DNA of 64,000 nucleotides, from the NCBI RefSeq assembly GCF_035046485.1, contig NC_085137.1:3573977-3637976 (forward strand). The letters run 5' to 3'. This stretch comes from Aedes albopictus. Lineage: Eukaryota; Arthropoda; Insecta; Diptera; Culicidae. Below the pieces are notes generated by a model, which saw only the letters and a program-made list of their open reading frames with translations, was not told where the DNA came from and searched no databases. This document shows, piece by piece, positions 46,870-58,473 of the stretch (within the stretch, counting starts at the first letter, position 1; the number at the start of each line of letters is the position of its first letter). The position numbers and the translations under genes are program-made.

Positions 46870-48000
46870 CTTAGTGGAATATACTTTTTCATTTTACCGA
46901 CAGCCATTTTCAAACAAAATTTCGGCAATTGAAAGTCGTCACAGTTTATTATCAATATATATTTTATAAATTTACAAATCCATCAAATACACAACTATTT
47001 TTAATGAATGAAATTTTCTATAGCAATGAAGCTTTTCTTGTCGAACCTAAAAAAAATGCAAAAATTGCATGCATGATTGTCATGTTACATATCCTTGAAG
47101 CAGTACCATATCCAATCTAATCACCATCGCCAGCCAGGGACCACCACCGCACACCAGTACAAAAATGTAAAGATCCTAAAGAAAACATAAGCAAGTCTCG
47201 CTCTCGCTCAACTCGCACCATGCGGAATAACAAGCATCCGGTTCCGCAGGGCATCCCGGAAGCAACGACGACGGAGGAGCAAGCGGCCAAGCTGCAGCAG
47301 GCAATATACCTATGAAATAAAAGCAATTTTTCATAGAAATTTTAGCTCGAAATGGGAAATTTAATATTTATTAAATTTATTACTCTTTCCAGCAGTCCAG
47401 CAGTGGCGTGCGGCTAGAAGTGGCCTTCTTGTGTGTGTCCTCGAGTGGGGGTTGGTTAGGTACTATTCTGCAGATTGCGCCGCATCACCATACATGTTGG
47501 TACCTACGTATACATAGGAGAAGTCCAGCGCCAGCGTGGTCAACTGAAGTCCGTGTTCCATGTTTATTTTATGCTTTGCTGTTGTTGTTGTTGATGTTGA
47601 TGTTATTATTATTATTCCGACCCGTTTTGTTCCATGATTTCCGTTCGGGATCTGGAGGAAAATGGCTTGCTTGTTCCGTTTCCTGACTTGACGCTTCTGT
47701 TTACTTTGGGAATTAATATTTCACATCGCTCATACATGGCGTGGGCGGACACAAGTAGATGTACCTACACAGTTTAAATAAATTGAATTTTGAAAGCGAT
47801 TTTTATTTCTCCACGGCGTGCCACTCTCGGCACTGACCATAACCAATCACGTACCTATGCTAGGGCAGATTGATTGGTTTCCTGCAAGGAACTGAAATGA
47901 TCAGTTTTTCTATTTGCAAACTGTTCAGATATGATGTTTAATAATTCCACTAATAAAATAATCATCTTCGTTTTGAAGGGCGTTTGCTGCCTCCTTATAC
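46870..48000. other. Gene-free stretch
   Basis: Contains a GTT/GAT/ATT trinucleotide-rich run at about 47579-47618. Short frames on both strands around 47110-47690 are unrecognised. Confidence 0.35.
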
Positions 48001-48004
48001 TTAA

Positions 48005-48635
48005 CCCTCTAATACCGAAATTTTTGATTTTGATCTAAATATCATTTTTCGTCATCTAAAATCGATTTAAACATGTTTTGGAAGATGATTCTTTCTAATT
48101 CTCGATTTCGTCAATTTCAGTTTTTGATTTTTCTAATTTTTATTTTTGAACATCCCCACACTTTGATATTTTTCCTGGAAGCCTATTTGGGGTGCGGATT
48201 TTTTGAGATGGAAACATTTTGAGATTTTATGATTATTGTTGAAGTATTTTAATTTTAATTTTTATTCAAAGAAAATTTTATTTTCCGCGTAATTTTAAGG
48301 AAAATAATTTAAGAGTGCATCCGATTTCCTTAAACTTTTAAACAAGGACAGAATGACTTAAACTAGGGTAGAATGATTTGGGAAAAATTTAAAACATGTT
48401 AATTGTAGCGCTTCAATACAAAATAAACAATGACTTCTAAAAGGTGACTAAAACATCAATTTTTCAATGATTTAAAAAAATGTGAATGGCCTTTAAAACC
48501 AATACCATTTTGAGATATACAAAACAGTCCTAAATATCAGCCAAAAATATTTAAAAAAATGATTTTCCACGAAACAAAAATTACAAAAATGCTCAAACTA
48601 TACCCCGTCTAAAGGCGGGGTTGGGTATTAGAGGG
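48005..48635. mobile_element. TTAA-flanked MITE, 631 bp
   Basis: Ends CCCTCTAATACC on both sides lie between TTAA at 48001-48004 and 48636-48639. The right end continues inward as CAACCCCGCC. The interior is AT-rich. PiggyBac-type by target site. Confidence 0.8.
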
Positions 48636-49086
48636 TTAACTTTCAGTGTTTTGGATTGATAGCTTTGATTGATACCGTTCCCAGAAAAGCTATTGAAATA
48701 TTCTTGAGAAATTTCAGATTCCAAAGTAGATTGCGGGGTGATTGCAGCTTTAGTACAGGGATGCCATATATACAGATTTTTGAATATAAGCATTGCACAG
48801 CACGAATACTGGCATATATAAATCATGGATGGAAAGAATTGCAAAAATAAGTCCTCATATCCATTGCTATTGTAGATTTCGCTACTATCTTGGACCCACT
48901 TATCTCATCACACCTGAACAAGTACTTGCAAGCATTTCAAAATTGTTATCATCAACTTTGAGAGCGTCCAAAACTGAAACGGCATCCAATAGATGGTGAA
49001 AATAACGAATGAAGAAATCTGGTAATATACAACAATACTTACTCTATCGGTAGGACTGAGGCCTGAGTGTCCTCTGCTGTACGTAG

Positions 49087-49253
49087 CCCAAGCAACACAC
49101 ATGTTATAATAGAGTTACGACAGCGCAAGTTTTGGTTGTATAGAAGTTTATTTTACGTAATTCTAACATTGTGTTGAAATAACGTAAAATAAACTTCTAT
49201 ACAACCAAAACTTGCGCTGTCGTAACTTTTATATAACATGTGTGTTGCTTGGG
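49087..49253. mobile_element. Palindromic foldback MITE (family P1), young copy
   Basis: Arms CCCAAGCAACACACATG..., including GCGCAAGTTTTGGTTGTATA, are nearly perfect complements with a tiny centre near 49170. It disrupts the retrotransposon relic on its right. The older copy is at 74-237. Confidence 0.9.
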
Positions 49254-49309
49254 AGGAGTCGCCCTTGAGAACCATTTCAATCAGGTTGCTATACGACATC
49301 CTGACACCT

Positions 49310-49738
49310 TCCATTGGAAAACTCCAAAAGTGCATTCGTCCTCTGCACGTGGAGTTTATTTTTCGTGCCCGTAACGGACTACCGGTCTAGTCAATGTTTT
49401 GTCTCAATCATCAGCGAAACTAAGCAGCTGAATGAACCTCGTGAAAATCGTTCCACTCGTGTTTATCAGGGACTCGAGAGTGTCCCTGATACTCGCACTA
49501 CGCACATCACTTGATCCATCGTCGCCTGACTCAACTATATCAGTTTCTCCGGGAATCCGTATTCTTGCATAATCTGCCATAGTTGGTTCTAATCGATTGT
49601 ATTATACGCCAATTAAAAATCGATAAATATGTGATGTGTGGGCACGTTGTATTCGCGGCATTTCTGCAACACGTGTCGGATGGCACACATTTGGTCTGTT
49701 GTAGCGCGTTCACCCAAAAATCCAGCCTGATGATGTTC
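49310..49738 (-). pseudogene. Non-LTR retrotransposon reverse-transcriptase pseudogene
   Basis: The minus strand, read from 49738, gives GFLGERATTDQ, then FIDF followed by LAYNTID, then LWQIMQEYGFPEKLI, then TMDQVM..VRVSG. These are successive reverse-transcriptase blocks in the right order: the GFRPGRSTTDQ-like block, the F-x-D-F-x-x-A-Y box with the first catalytic Asp, and the YGxPEKLI helix. After a deletion that removes the YADD box, the text resumes as RPVVRYGHEK..GVFQW, which resembles the PVVLYGHE..LGVFERKILR tail seen after the polymerase domain of mosquito LINEs. In-frame stops after IDF, TID and KLI and the missing YADD make it dead. The MITE at 49087-49253 lies just beyond. Confidence 0.8.
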
Positions 49739-49923
49739 CACGAACTATATTGAAATCGGTGATTGATGGCGGCATCAGATTTCAGAGTATCAATATTTGT
49801 AATTAATGTTGTAAATACTCTTGGCCCAGTGCCGGATTGAGGCTTCGGGGGGACCAGGGCAAATCCTATGAGTGGGCGCAGAAACCAATATTTTGAATTG
49901 ATAAACCAGACATTTACTTTTTT

Positions 49924-50154
49924 TTTGAATGAGTGTAATCAGTTTCGTACCTTTTAATTCCGCCCTCTGTTGCTTATCCATTGACAGATACGCGTATTTC
50001 GACTACCACTTGTAATCTTCCTCAGTGTCAGTTATCCAGTGGATAACTGACACTGAGGAAGATTACAAGTGGTAGTCGAAATACGCGTATCTGTCAAAGG
50101 ATAAGCAACAGAGGGCGGAATTAAAAGGTACGAAACTGATTACACTCATTCAAA
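49924..50154. mobile_element. Near-perfect 115-bp-arm foldback
   Basis: The two arms are complements with only about one mismatch (CCATTGACAG against CCTTTGACAG) and a single central base at 50039. The arm includes GGTAGTCGAAATACGCGTAT, shared with the diverged copy at 23401-23576. The very high arm identity means either a young insertion or ongoing arm correction. Confidence 0.9.
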
Positions 50155-50679
50155 GAGGGTATTCTGCTTAGAGGGTTCGAAAAGTCGGTACAAGATCAGA
50201 CATTTACGTTTTTAAAACTTGTATGTTTTTCGTATTTTTTTTTTATTTTTTCTGTTTTTTTGCAAGTTTCGAAGTAAACTACCACACAACTGTTTTGTTC
50301 ATTCATGTAATTAATTTTTCAATCTTTTAAAACTTTTATCCGAATTTATAATATTTATGCAAGTTTTAGCACATGGCGTTCAGTTAAACATAATATAATA
50401 AAACTTTTGGGACGAATATTAGAAGATTCAGATTAGATTGAACAAAGCGATCACGATCATCGGTGATCGCCAGCTGGTCATATACATTATTTATATGACC
50501 GTATGCAGCGAAAAGCTGAAGTTAATTGTAGTGGAATGCAAAATACAGAGGCCGTCAAATCTCAGGTAGAATCTTTCAAGGAATGCGGAGGAAAAAACTT
50601 TGGGGAGTTTCTGAATGAAAATTTGAATGAATCAGATTTTCTGCTTTGGAGAAATTGTTCTAAGCGTAACGCCTTTTTA

Positions 50680-50752
50680 TATGAAAAACGTATGCCGTAA
50701 TGCTCGGCCCTACTCTCCCCCTCCCCCTGGAGCGTTACGTAATTTATGGACG
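50680..50752. mobile_element. Truncated end of the GTCCATAAATTACGT MITE family
   Basis: GCGTTACGTAATTTATGGACGG (about 50732-50752) is the right terminal repeat of this family, preceded by the usual C-rich part. The partner end is missing. Confidence 0.55.
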
Positions 50753-51140
50753 GTGGCTAGTAGGAATTCCAAAAGGATTTAGATGAGGAATTCCTCAGGA
50801 AATCTTTGGAGGGGTTGATAAAACAATCACTGAATGAATTTCCGAAACCAGAATTACCACGGGAAAAGTTTCTTAGGAAATTTTTGGAAGAATTCTTGGA
50901 AGAATACTTGTGAAATTTTCAGAATGGATGCTTGGATGAGTTCCTGAAGTTCCCTGAGAAAAGTGCCTGAAGGATTTGAGTTCAGAGATTTTTTTCAATG
51001 AATCCATCTCAATATTTCTAAAGAAAGGAGGAATTCCCGAAAGAATCATATGAAAATCCTTTGGCAGAAATTTTTAAATAAACTGCGGGATTTATTTTAG
51101 AAAGAATTCTTAAAGAAATTCTTTGAGGAATCCCCGTACC
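50753..51140. repeat. GAATTCC-type degenerate tandem block 9
   Basis: AAGGAATTCC, GGAAATTTTTGGAAGAATTC words. Confidence 0.45.
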
Positions 51141-51283
51141 AAATCTTACACCATTTGATAGACACTAACTTTCTTGATGGTTCATAGTTCATGTAAAAAA
51201 TCGTGTATTTTTCAAACACAATGGCAGCCATGCAGTAATGAAATTACGAAATAGATACTACCTATGATATATACAGACATACC

Positions 51284-51795
51284 TCGATAGTACGTACACC
51301 ACCGCACAGTGTACAAATTCGGGCGAAAAAAACGGACGCAATTCAGTTCCAGTCGCTAAGCAATCGACAGATACCCATTCCTAAGCAAAAAACTCCGGGT
51401 AATCCAACGGTGCCAACCCCTTTCCAATATAGGGGATATTGGACAAAATTAGACACTTATTGTGACCAAAAGTGAAAAACATTTACTAAGCCAAGTTGTC
51501 TAACATTGCTACATGAAGTTTTTTGAAATATTCAGGATTACTCCCAACTTTTTTGGATTTAAGTTTGATATATTCAAATATTTCTGAAAAATTTAGGGGA
51601 AAATGACCAAAACGAGACACTTGGCAATGTTTTTCAGGAAAGGGGTTGGCACCATTCGATTCCCCGGAGTTTTTTGCTTAGGAATGGGTATCTGTCGTTT
51701 GCTTAGCGACCGGAACTGAATTGCGTCCGTTTTTTTACTCGAATTTGTACACTGTGCACCGCTTCGTTTAGTGTACGAAACGTACGTACTATCGA
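51284..51795. mobile_element. Long-TIR element with TCGATAGTACGTAC ends
   Basis: Inverted arms of about 150 bp share TCGATAGTACGTAC, CACAGTGTACAAATTCG, ACGGACGCAATTCAGTTCC and CGACAGATACCCATTCC. The right arm has an extra 20-bp run (GTTTCGTACACTAAACGAAG, read inward). The left border CAGACATACCTCGA after TA resembles Tigger/pogo ends, but the right outer border is diverged. Confidence 0.7.
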
Positions 51796-52100
51796 ATCAC
51801 AAATTTTTATTTCAAATTTTATTTACAAATCGAATGATATTATTTCTAGAACGTCAGAAATGCTAAAAAATTACATGTGGCCTAAGGGTCTGTTTATTTT
51901 TTACGTAATTTTGCTTGTTCAGGATCTTTATTGGAAAAATCTTTTAGTGCTGTGGGGATGCTCCGTAGAGGCATCTCATCTCTGGGTATTTATATTGGTT
52001 TTATTTGAGTTATCTTTTAGAACCATCAAAACTGGTCTAGATATAATTAAATCGATCTATATCAGTTATATCTTGTTATAGAAGCATTGTAGATGTATTT
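51796..52100. other. Gene-free stretch
   Basis: AT-rich; the 73-codon plus frame at 51860-52081 is hydrophobic but unrecognised. Confidence 0.3.
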
Positions 52101-52560
52101 TCTCCTGCAAAATTTATTGCCGTGAAATTTTCAAAATCTTCTGAACATAGCTCCTTCTAGGACTCCTCTAAGAGTATATTTTTTTACGAGAAGACATTCC
52201 TAGAAGTATACCCAGAGCTCTTGGAAGAATCCAAGGAAAATTACTTGATGAATCTTAGGATGAATTCCTGTAGAAATCTGGGAACGAATTTCTGAACGTA
52301 TTCTGGAAAAAATTCCTGAAGAAATCTTGGAAATCCTGGAAGTATTACAGAAGGAATTCTTGGAAAAATTTCCAAAGGAATCTCTGGCGAAATCTCTGAA
52401 AGAGTTCCTGGAGTCTCATTAGGAATCGCAGCAGAAACTCCTGGTAGCATTCCTGAAATAGCTCCCTGAGGAATCCCAGAAAGAATTGCTGGAGGAATCT
52501 TGAAACCAATACCTAGAGGAATCTCGGAACTCTTGAAGAAATCCCGGAAGCAAGCGAAAA
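52100..52560. repeat. GAATTCC-type degenerate tandem block 10
   Basis: GAATTCTTGGAA, AATCTCTGGCGAAATC words. Confidence 0.5.
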
Positions 52561-53154
52561 AGCGAAATGTCTATCCCAGAATCTCACAATTCGGATTTAC
52601 TACAAACATTTTTTTTAAGTTTTTGACGTGTCGTGACCTATTTGTCTATAGAACCATTCGATAATGTATACCCTCTATCATTTTTGTTGAATAACATTTT
52701 CGATTACAGACAGAAGGATCAAAAAGGAAACAAATGCATAAGCGGTGAATGATAGTATATCCGCATATTTGCTCTTCTCTCCGTCAACTCATTCAACAAT
52801 ATTTATAATATCACACATATCAGACCTTTGTATTTAAGTTTTTAAGATAAACTTTGGATCAATTTCTTGAAAACTTCGGCAAAGAAAGAAATTCTGAAGC
52901 CCATGCTTACTTTTAATGAATTGCGTTTAGGAGAGTTTCTGACGATAATGAGCCTGGGCTTGTTAGGGGAATATCTGTAAGTAAAAAGAAAATCGTGTAA
53001 AGTCCCGAGCAGAAGGGAATAACAACAGCATAAGGAGCTGTGTTATTTGGGTTAAATAACTGAATAATAGAATCTATTATTTTTAAGTTATTAACATAAC
53101 ATATTATGTTGTAAACTTGTATGTCATAAGCGGCAAAATAACAAATATCATAAC

Positions 53155-55089
53155 AAAAAAACCCGGATTAATCCACCTAGTGGTGATAGTGCCTTTCTCG
53201 TCGAATATGTACTCATGATCTTTCCGTCGACGCAAGCATCCTGAATCCTGACAATACTTTATTTATAAAAGCAAGAATTTTATCCAAGTCACCGTCAAGT
53301 TGGGAAACTTACTGATGGCACATATTTCCGGTGTTATGTTCAATGTATAGGCAGAGCTGAAAAATATCAGACCTCTTAGTTGACTGCGTGACCACCTTTA
53401 CTATAACTGGAGACCACTTTACTATAATACCAAGACGATAATAACAAGCTTAAAAATATAATTTATTTCACAACCAAAAATCACTTTACACATATTTATC
53501 GCTTGCATCGATTATTTTAACTGTTATTACCACTTCCTGTGAGATACCCGGAACCGGTTCCAAGACTGTACCTATTGTCTCAAATATGGTCTGAGACTAG
53601 TTTCTTGCTTACTGTTCAACAGGTTTTCTTAAAAGCCGAAAATTGATGTGCATGCATGGATTTGATACATTTTACATTTTGGTCATTCTGGTGGAACATA
53701 CAAAATGGGTTTTACCGGTAGTCTCTAATGTAATCTGAGTCTATTTTTTTTGTAAACCATTCACCAGGTTATCGAAAAAGCCGTGGTTTGTCGCCGTCGC
53801 ATGCATGGGTTTGGCTCCTATATGCATTTGACCCCTTCCAGCAAGACACCCGGAACCGGTTCCGGAATACTACTGGTTGTCTCACATATGGTTTGAAACC
53901 ATTTTCTTGCATGTATGGATTTGGTTAACTTTTACATTTGATCACTTCCGGCGGGACATCCGGAACTGTTTGTAGAGCACTACCGGTAGTCTCTGCTGTA
54001 ATCTAAGACTATTTTCCTGCTTACTGTTTACCAGGTTATTGAAAAAGACGCTATTTGATGTGTCGCTTGCATGGGTTTTGTCAAGGGTTTGGAAACTTTT
54101 ATATTTGACCACTTCCGGCGGGGCATACGGAGCCGCTTCCGGAACACTACCGGTAGTTTCTGCTGTGATTAAAGGCTATTTTCCTGCTTACCGTTCTTCA
54201 GGTTATGGAAAAAGCTGCTATTTAATGTGTCGTATGCATGGGATTGTTTCCTATCTACATTTGACCACTTCCGGTGGGACACACGGAATCGGTTCCGGAA
54301 TACTACTGGTTTTCCTAAATACAGTCTGATTCCATTTTATTGCTAACCGTTTACCAGGTTATCTATAGAGACGCGATTTGATGTGTCGCATGCATGGGTT
54401 TGGTTGAATTTTATATTTGGCCACCTCCGGCGGGGCACCGGAACCGGTTCCGGAACACTACCGGTAGTATCTGCTGGATCAAAGGCTATTTTCTTGCTCA
54501 CTGTTCATCAGGTTATCGAAAAAGCCGCTATTTGATGTGTCGCATGCATGGATTCGGCTCACTTTTATATTTTGCCACTTCCGGCGGGACATCCGGAACC
54601 GATTCCGGAATACTACTGGTTCAGATATGGACTGAGAGTATTTTCCTGCTTACCGTTCGTCAGGTTATCGAAATAGCCGTGGTCTGATATGTCGCATGCA
54701 TTGTTTTGTAGCATTTTCATATCTGGCACCTCCCTGGGGTACCGATCCGGAACACCTAAATGGCCATAACTCCGGAACGGCTGGACCGATCCGAACCGTT
54801 TTCAATAGGAAACAATGGGACCAGATTCCGCGTCGAATGAACCGTCGGTCATTAAAATCGGTTGAGGTTTACTGCCAAAAAGTTATGTGAGTTTATTTTG
54901 TACACACACATACACACACACATACACACACACACACACATACATACACACACACAGACATCACCTCAATTCATCGAGCTGAGTTGATTGGTATATGTGA
55001 CTCGAACCTCCGGGCCTTCTATCAAAAAGTCATTTTTGGAGTGAACATATAGCCTTTTCAGTACACTTAGTGTACGAGAAAGGCAAAAA
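53155..55089 (-). mobile_element. Large unclassified element T, copy B
   Basis: Opposite-strand copy of 43250-46869 with both ends present (AACCCGGATTAATCCACCT at the left, GTACACTTAGTGTACGAGAA near the right). It has a monomer array at about 53500-54720, with GATGTGTCGCATGCATGG landmarks at about 54378, 54535 and 54688, and a CA microsatellite at 54902-54957. No inserted foldback. Target duplication not recognised. Confidence 0.75.
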
Positions 55090-57446
55090 GTTCCTGGAAG
55101 ATTTATTCAATAACATGACTTACTTTAAACATCGAAGCATCTGCTCGATTTTGTGTACCATGCATATAGCAAGCAGTTGGCAATAATAAAAAAAAAATGG
55201 CGCAGTCTCATGCATTGCCGTATAGAGAATATGAGTGGCAACCATAAACGAATGCCATCGGTATTTGATCTTTTTCTCATTTTATTTAAATTTGTGCCCA
55301 AAAACGAAATTCTTTGTTGCCAAATTAGGTTTTTAAAATTATGAAAAATGTATTGATTTTTTGATTTTATACAAAAGAGTACCTTTTTCTGAGCTACTAT
55401 AATTTTTTTTCAGATTTTTAGAATTTAATTTTGTTACCTAAAATCAATTTCAAAGAAATTTTTGAAATAACTCTATCACTAGTCAACTCTACTTCGCATT
55501 ATTCTTGATTAAATAATATTCAAGCAGCAATGCCAGCTACTGAAGGAATGAGAACACTGACGTTTTATCCCACTCTGTGGAGTATATAAAATGGCTATTT
55601 GGCGATTTGATCTTTTCAATATTAGGTTTAAATTGACTCCAGTGAAGAAGTGTTGCCAGTCATCAAAATATGTGTTTCGCCAATAATTGTGATAATCTTT
55701 TTCCTCACTAATAAAAAAAACAATCTTTAGAATAAAATAAATTACAATCACAGAGCAACAACAATAAGTAGATACTGTTGCCAGAAGCGTCGATGGAAAT
55801 CGTACAACATGTTGAATTGATAATTATTTTGAAAGAACTGTCAAAGCAGGCTACCGCCAGTAGCCAAGACCAGCCCAGATCGCACAACAGCTCTCGGGTT
55901 ACTTTGATCGGTGAGAATGTCCTCTGTAAAGACGGCTGATGGGAGACCCGAGAAAACGCAGACGAAGGCATAAGCGTAATTATTAATGTTTAAGTTTAAT
56001 GTGAATCTTAGCGTTAAAGCAATAGACGTTTTATCCTAATGAAATTATGAGAAAAAACTATTCGAGCTTGATTAAATCTTGTTTGTAATTAAGGCGTATT
56101 GAGAACTGGTTGCTCGGTATGAGCTATACAACGTTTGCCACTACTAAGGTGCGTCTCAATAATTATTTTAAGTGATAAGTGTAGTAAATATGCTCTAATT
56201 ACGCCGAGCTCTCGAGTTTGGCGAGACACCTGTTTATCTATTACAGACTGTAATCCGTTTAAAATGCCTTGATAACATGAGTGAATAGTGCCTCCAATGA
56301 CTGAACCTGTTGCGTCTTTGTGTTCTTCTTAAGGGTTTCTCCATTTTGCTTACATAATTTAGCGATGCTTGTGAAATGGTCTCGATTAAAATTGAGCGCA
56401 AGCATGTGGCTTAAAAGGTTTATGATAAATAAACGACTTAGCAAATGGTAGCAGCCGAGAAATAAGCTGTGAGCATTGCATTTGCATAATAGCTTCTGTG
56501 CGCATGTAGTCTGGAAAAAAATATAAATGAAACGCGTGGTAAAAGTACCAATTCACATGCAAATCTTCCATTGGACGGTGCAAGCTTAAGTTGTACTTCC
56601 ATTCATTGGCATGCTTGGATCCTATAAATTTGAGTCCAAGGTGAATCCAAAAACTGCGTCGACTTATCACTTAGCCACTTTTCAGCAACGAACCAATCTT
56701 TGGTTGCAACTCTTTCTGCCTAGCAAACTAATTATAACAATGCGTCCAACACTCATAATCGCAAGCAATTCAAACTTTTGCTTCTTCCTCGGTGCAAAAA
56801 TTGATTCTTCCACCACTGCTCGATATTCTTCAGCAGACGCAGAAGCGTAATTAGATTTATGTTGTCATTAAGGCCATCCCTACCGACGCGATGAGCAGAC
56901 CTTCAACAACGCCATAGCTGTCGGATGGATGCCAGTCAAAGGAGGCACCGACTTCCATAACTGGAGTCCGGCGGCGGCGGCAGTCGGCACGCACGTAAAG
57001 TGCTGCTAGTTAAGTTATTATTACACCCCCCAAACGAATGGCGAATGGCGGCGAAACGATGCGATAGTAGTTTGCCGCCCACGTGTGGTTTGTTGCCACC
57101 TTCAGGGAGCAGCCAGCAGCGCAGCGTCTTCTAGCTTGCTAGATGATGTGGGTGTGAGAAAGAAGCAGAAAGCTTTTGTGCAATGGCTGAGATAACGACA
57201 GCTTCCATGGAGGAGCAGGTTTTAGAGACGCAGTGCTTGCACCTGAACTGCAGTAGGCGTGGAGGTAAATGATAGTTGTTGGAGCCATTTTTATTACTTT
57301 TAACATTGAACAATTTGGCATTAAAATCATCGTCATCATCATCAAAAGTTTGAAAGCAGTTTTGTCATTCAACACAAAAGATTTTGTCATGAAAATTTAT
57401 TCACAGTATTTCGCATGATTATTGGAATACAGTGAATATATTTCCA
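55090..57446. other. Gene-free, mostly single-copy-looking DNA
   Basis: No transposon ends, no GAATTCC words and no recognisable exon over 2.3 kb. The part at 56830-57260 is GC-richer with TGCTGCTAG, GGCGGCGGCGG and GGCGGCGAAACG words. Host regulatory or intronic DNA is likely; inference. Confidence 0.4.
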
Positions 57447-58473
57447 TGCTCTGCTCTGCTCTGCTCTGCTCTGCTCTGCTCTGCTCTGCTCTGCTCTGCT
57501 CTGCTCTGCTCTGCTCTGCTCTGCTCTGCTCTGCTCTGCTCTGCTCTGCTCTGCTCTGCTCTGCTCTGCTCTGCTCTGCTCTGCTCTGCTCTGCTCTGCT
57601 CTGCTCTGCTCTGCTCTGCTCTGCTCTGCTCTGCTCTGCTCTGCTCTGCTCTGCTCTGCTCTGCTCTGCTCTGCTCTGCTCTGCTCTGCTCTGCTCTGCT
57701 CTGCTCTGCTCTGCTCTGCTCTGCTCTGCTCTGCTCTGCTCTGCTCTGCTCTGCTCTGCTCTGCTCTGCTCTGCTCTGCTCTGCTCTGCTCTGCTCTGCT
57801 CTGCTCTGCTCTGCTCTGCTCTGCTCTGCTCTGCTCTGCTCTGCTCTGCTCTGCTCTGCTCTGCTCTGCTCTGCTCTGCTCTGCTCTGCTCTGCTCTGCT
57901 CTGCTCTGCTCTGCTCTGCTCTGCTCTGCTCTGCTCTGCTCTGCTCTGCTCTGCTCTGCTCTGCTCTGCTCTGCTCTGCTCTGCTCTGCTCTGCTCTGCT
58001 CTGCTCTGCTCTGCTCTGCTCTGCTCTGCTCTGCTCTGCTCTGCTCTGCTCTGCTCTGCTCTGCTCTGCTCTGCTCTGCTCTGCTCTGCTCTGCTCTGCT
58101 CTGCTCTGCTCTGCTCTGCTCTGCTCTGCTCTGCTCTGCTCTGCTCTGCTCTGCTCTGCTCTGCTCTGCTCTGCTCTGCTCTGCTCTGCTCTGCTCTGCT
58201 CTGCTCTGCTCTGCTCTGCTCTGCTCTGCTCTGCTCTGCTCTGCTCTGCTCTGCTCTGCTCTGCTCTGCTCTGCTCTGCTCTGCTCTGCTCTGCTCTGCT
58301 CTGCTCTGCTCTGCTCTGCTCTGCTCTGCTCTGCTCTGCTCTGCTCTGCTCTGCTCTGCTCTGCTCTGCTCTGCTCTGCTCTGCTCTGCTCTGCTCTGCT
58401 CTGCTCTGCTCTGCTCTGCTCTGCTCTGCTCTGCTCTGCTCTGCTCTGCTCTGCTCTGCTCTGCTCTGCTCTG
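57447..58473. repeat. Uninterrupted (CTCTG)n array, 1,027 bp, about 205 units
   Basis: Every base from 57447 to 58473 fits the 5-bp period with no substitution or slip that I can see. Five is not a multiple of three and no frame of either strand contains a stop. The array is therefore open in all six frames and yields Leu-Leu-Cys-Ser-Ala or Arg-Ala-Glu-Gln-Ser repeats. These open frames are by-products, not genes. Confidence 0.98.
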
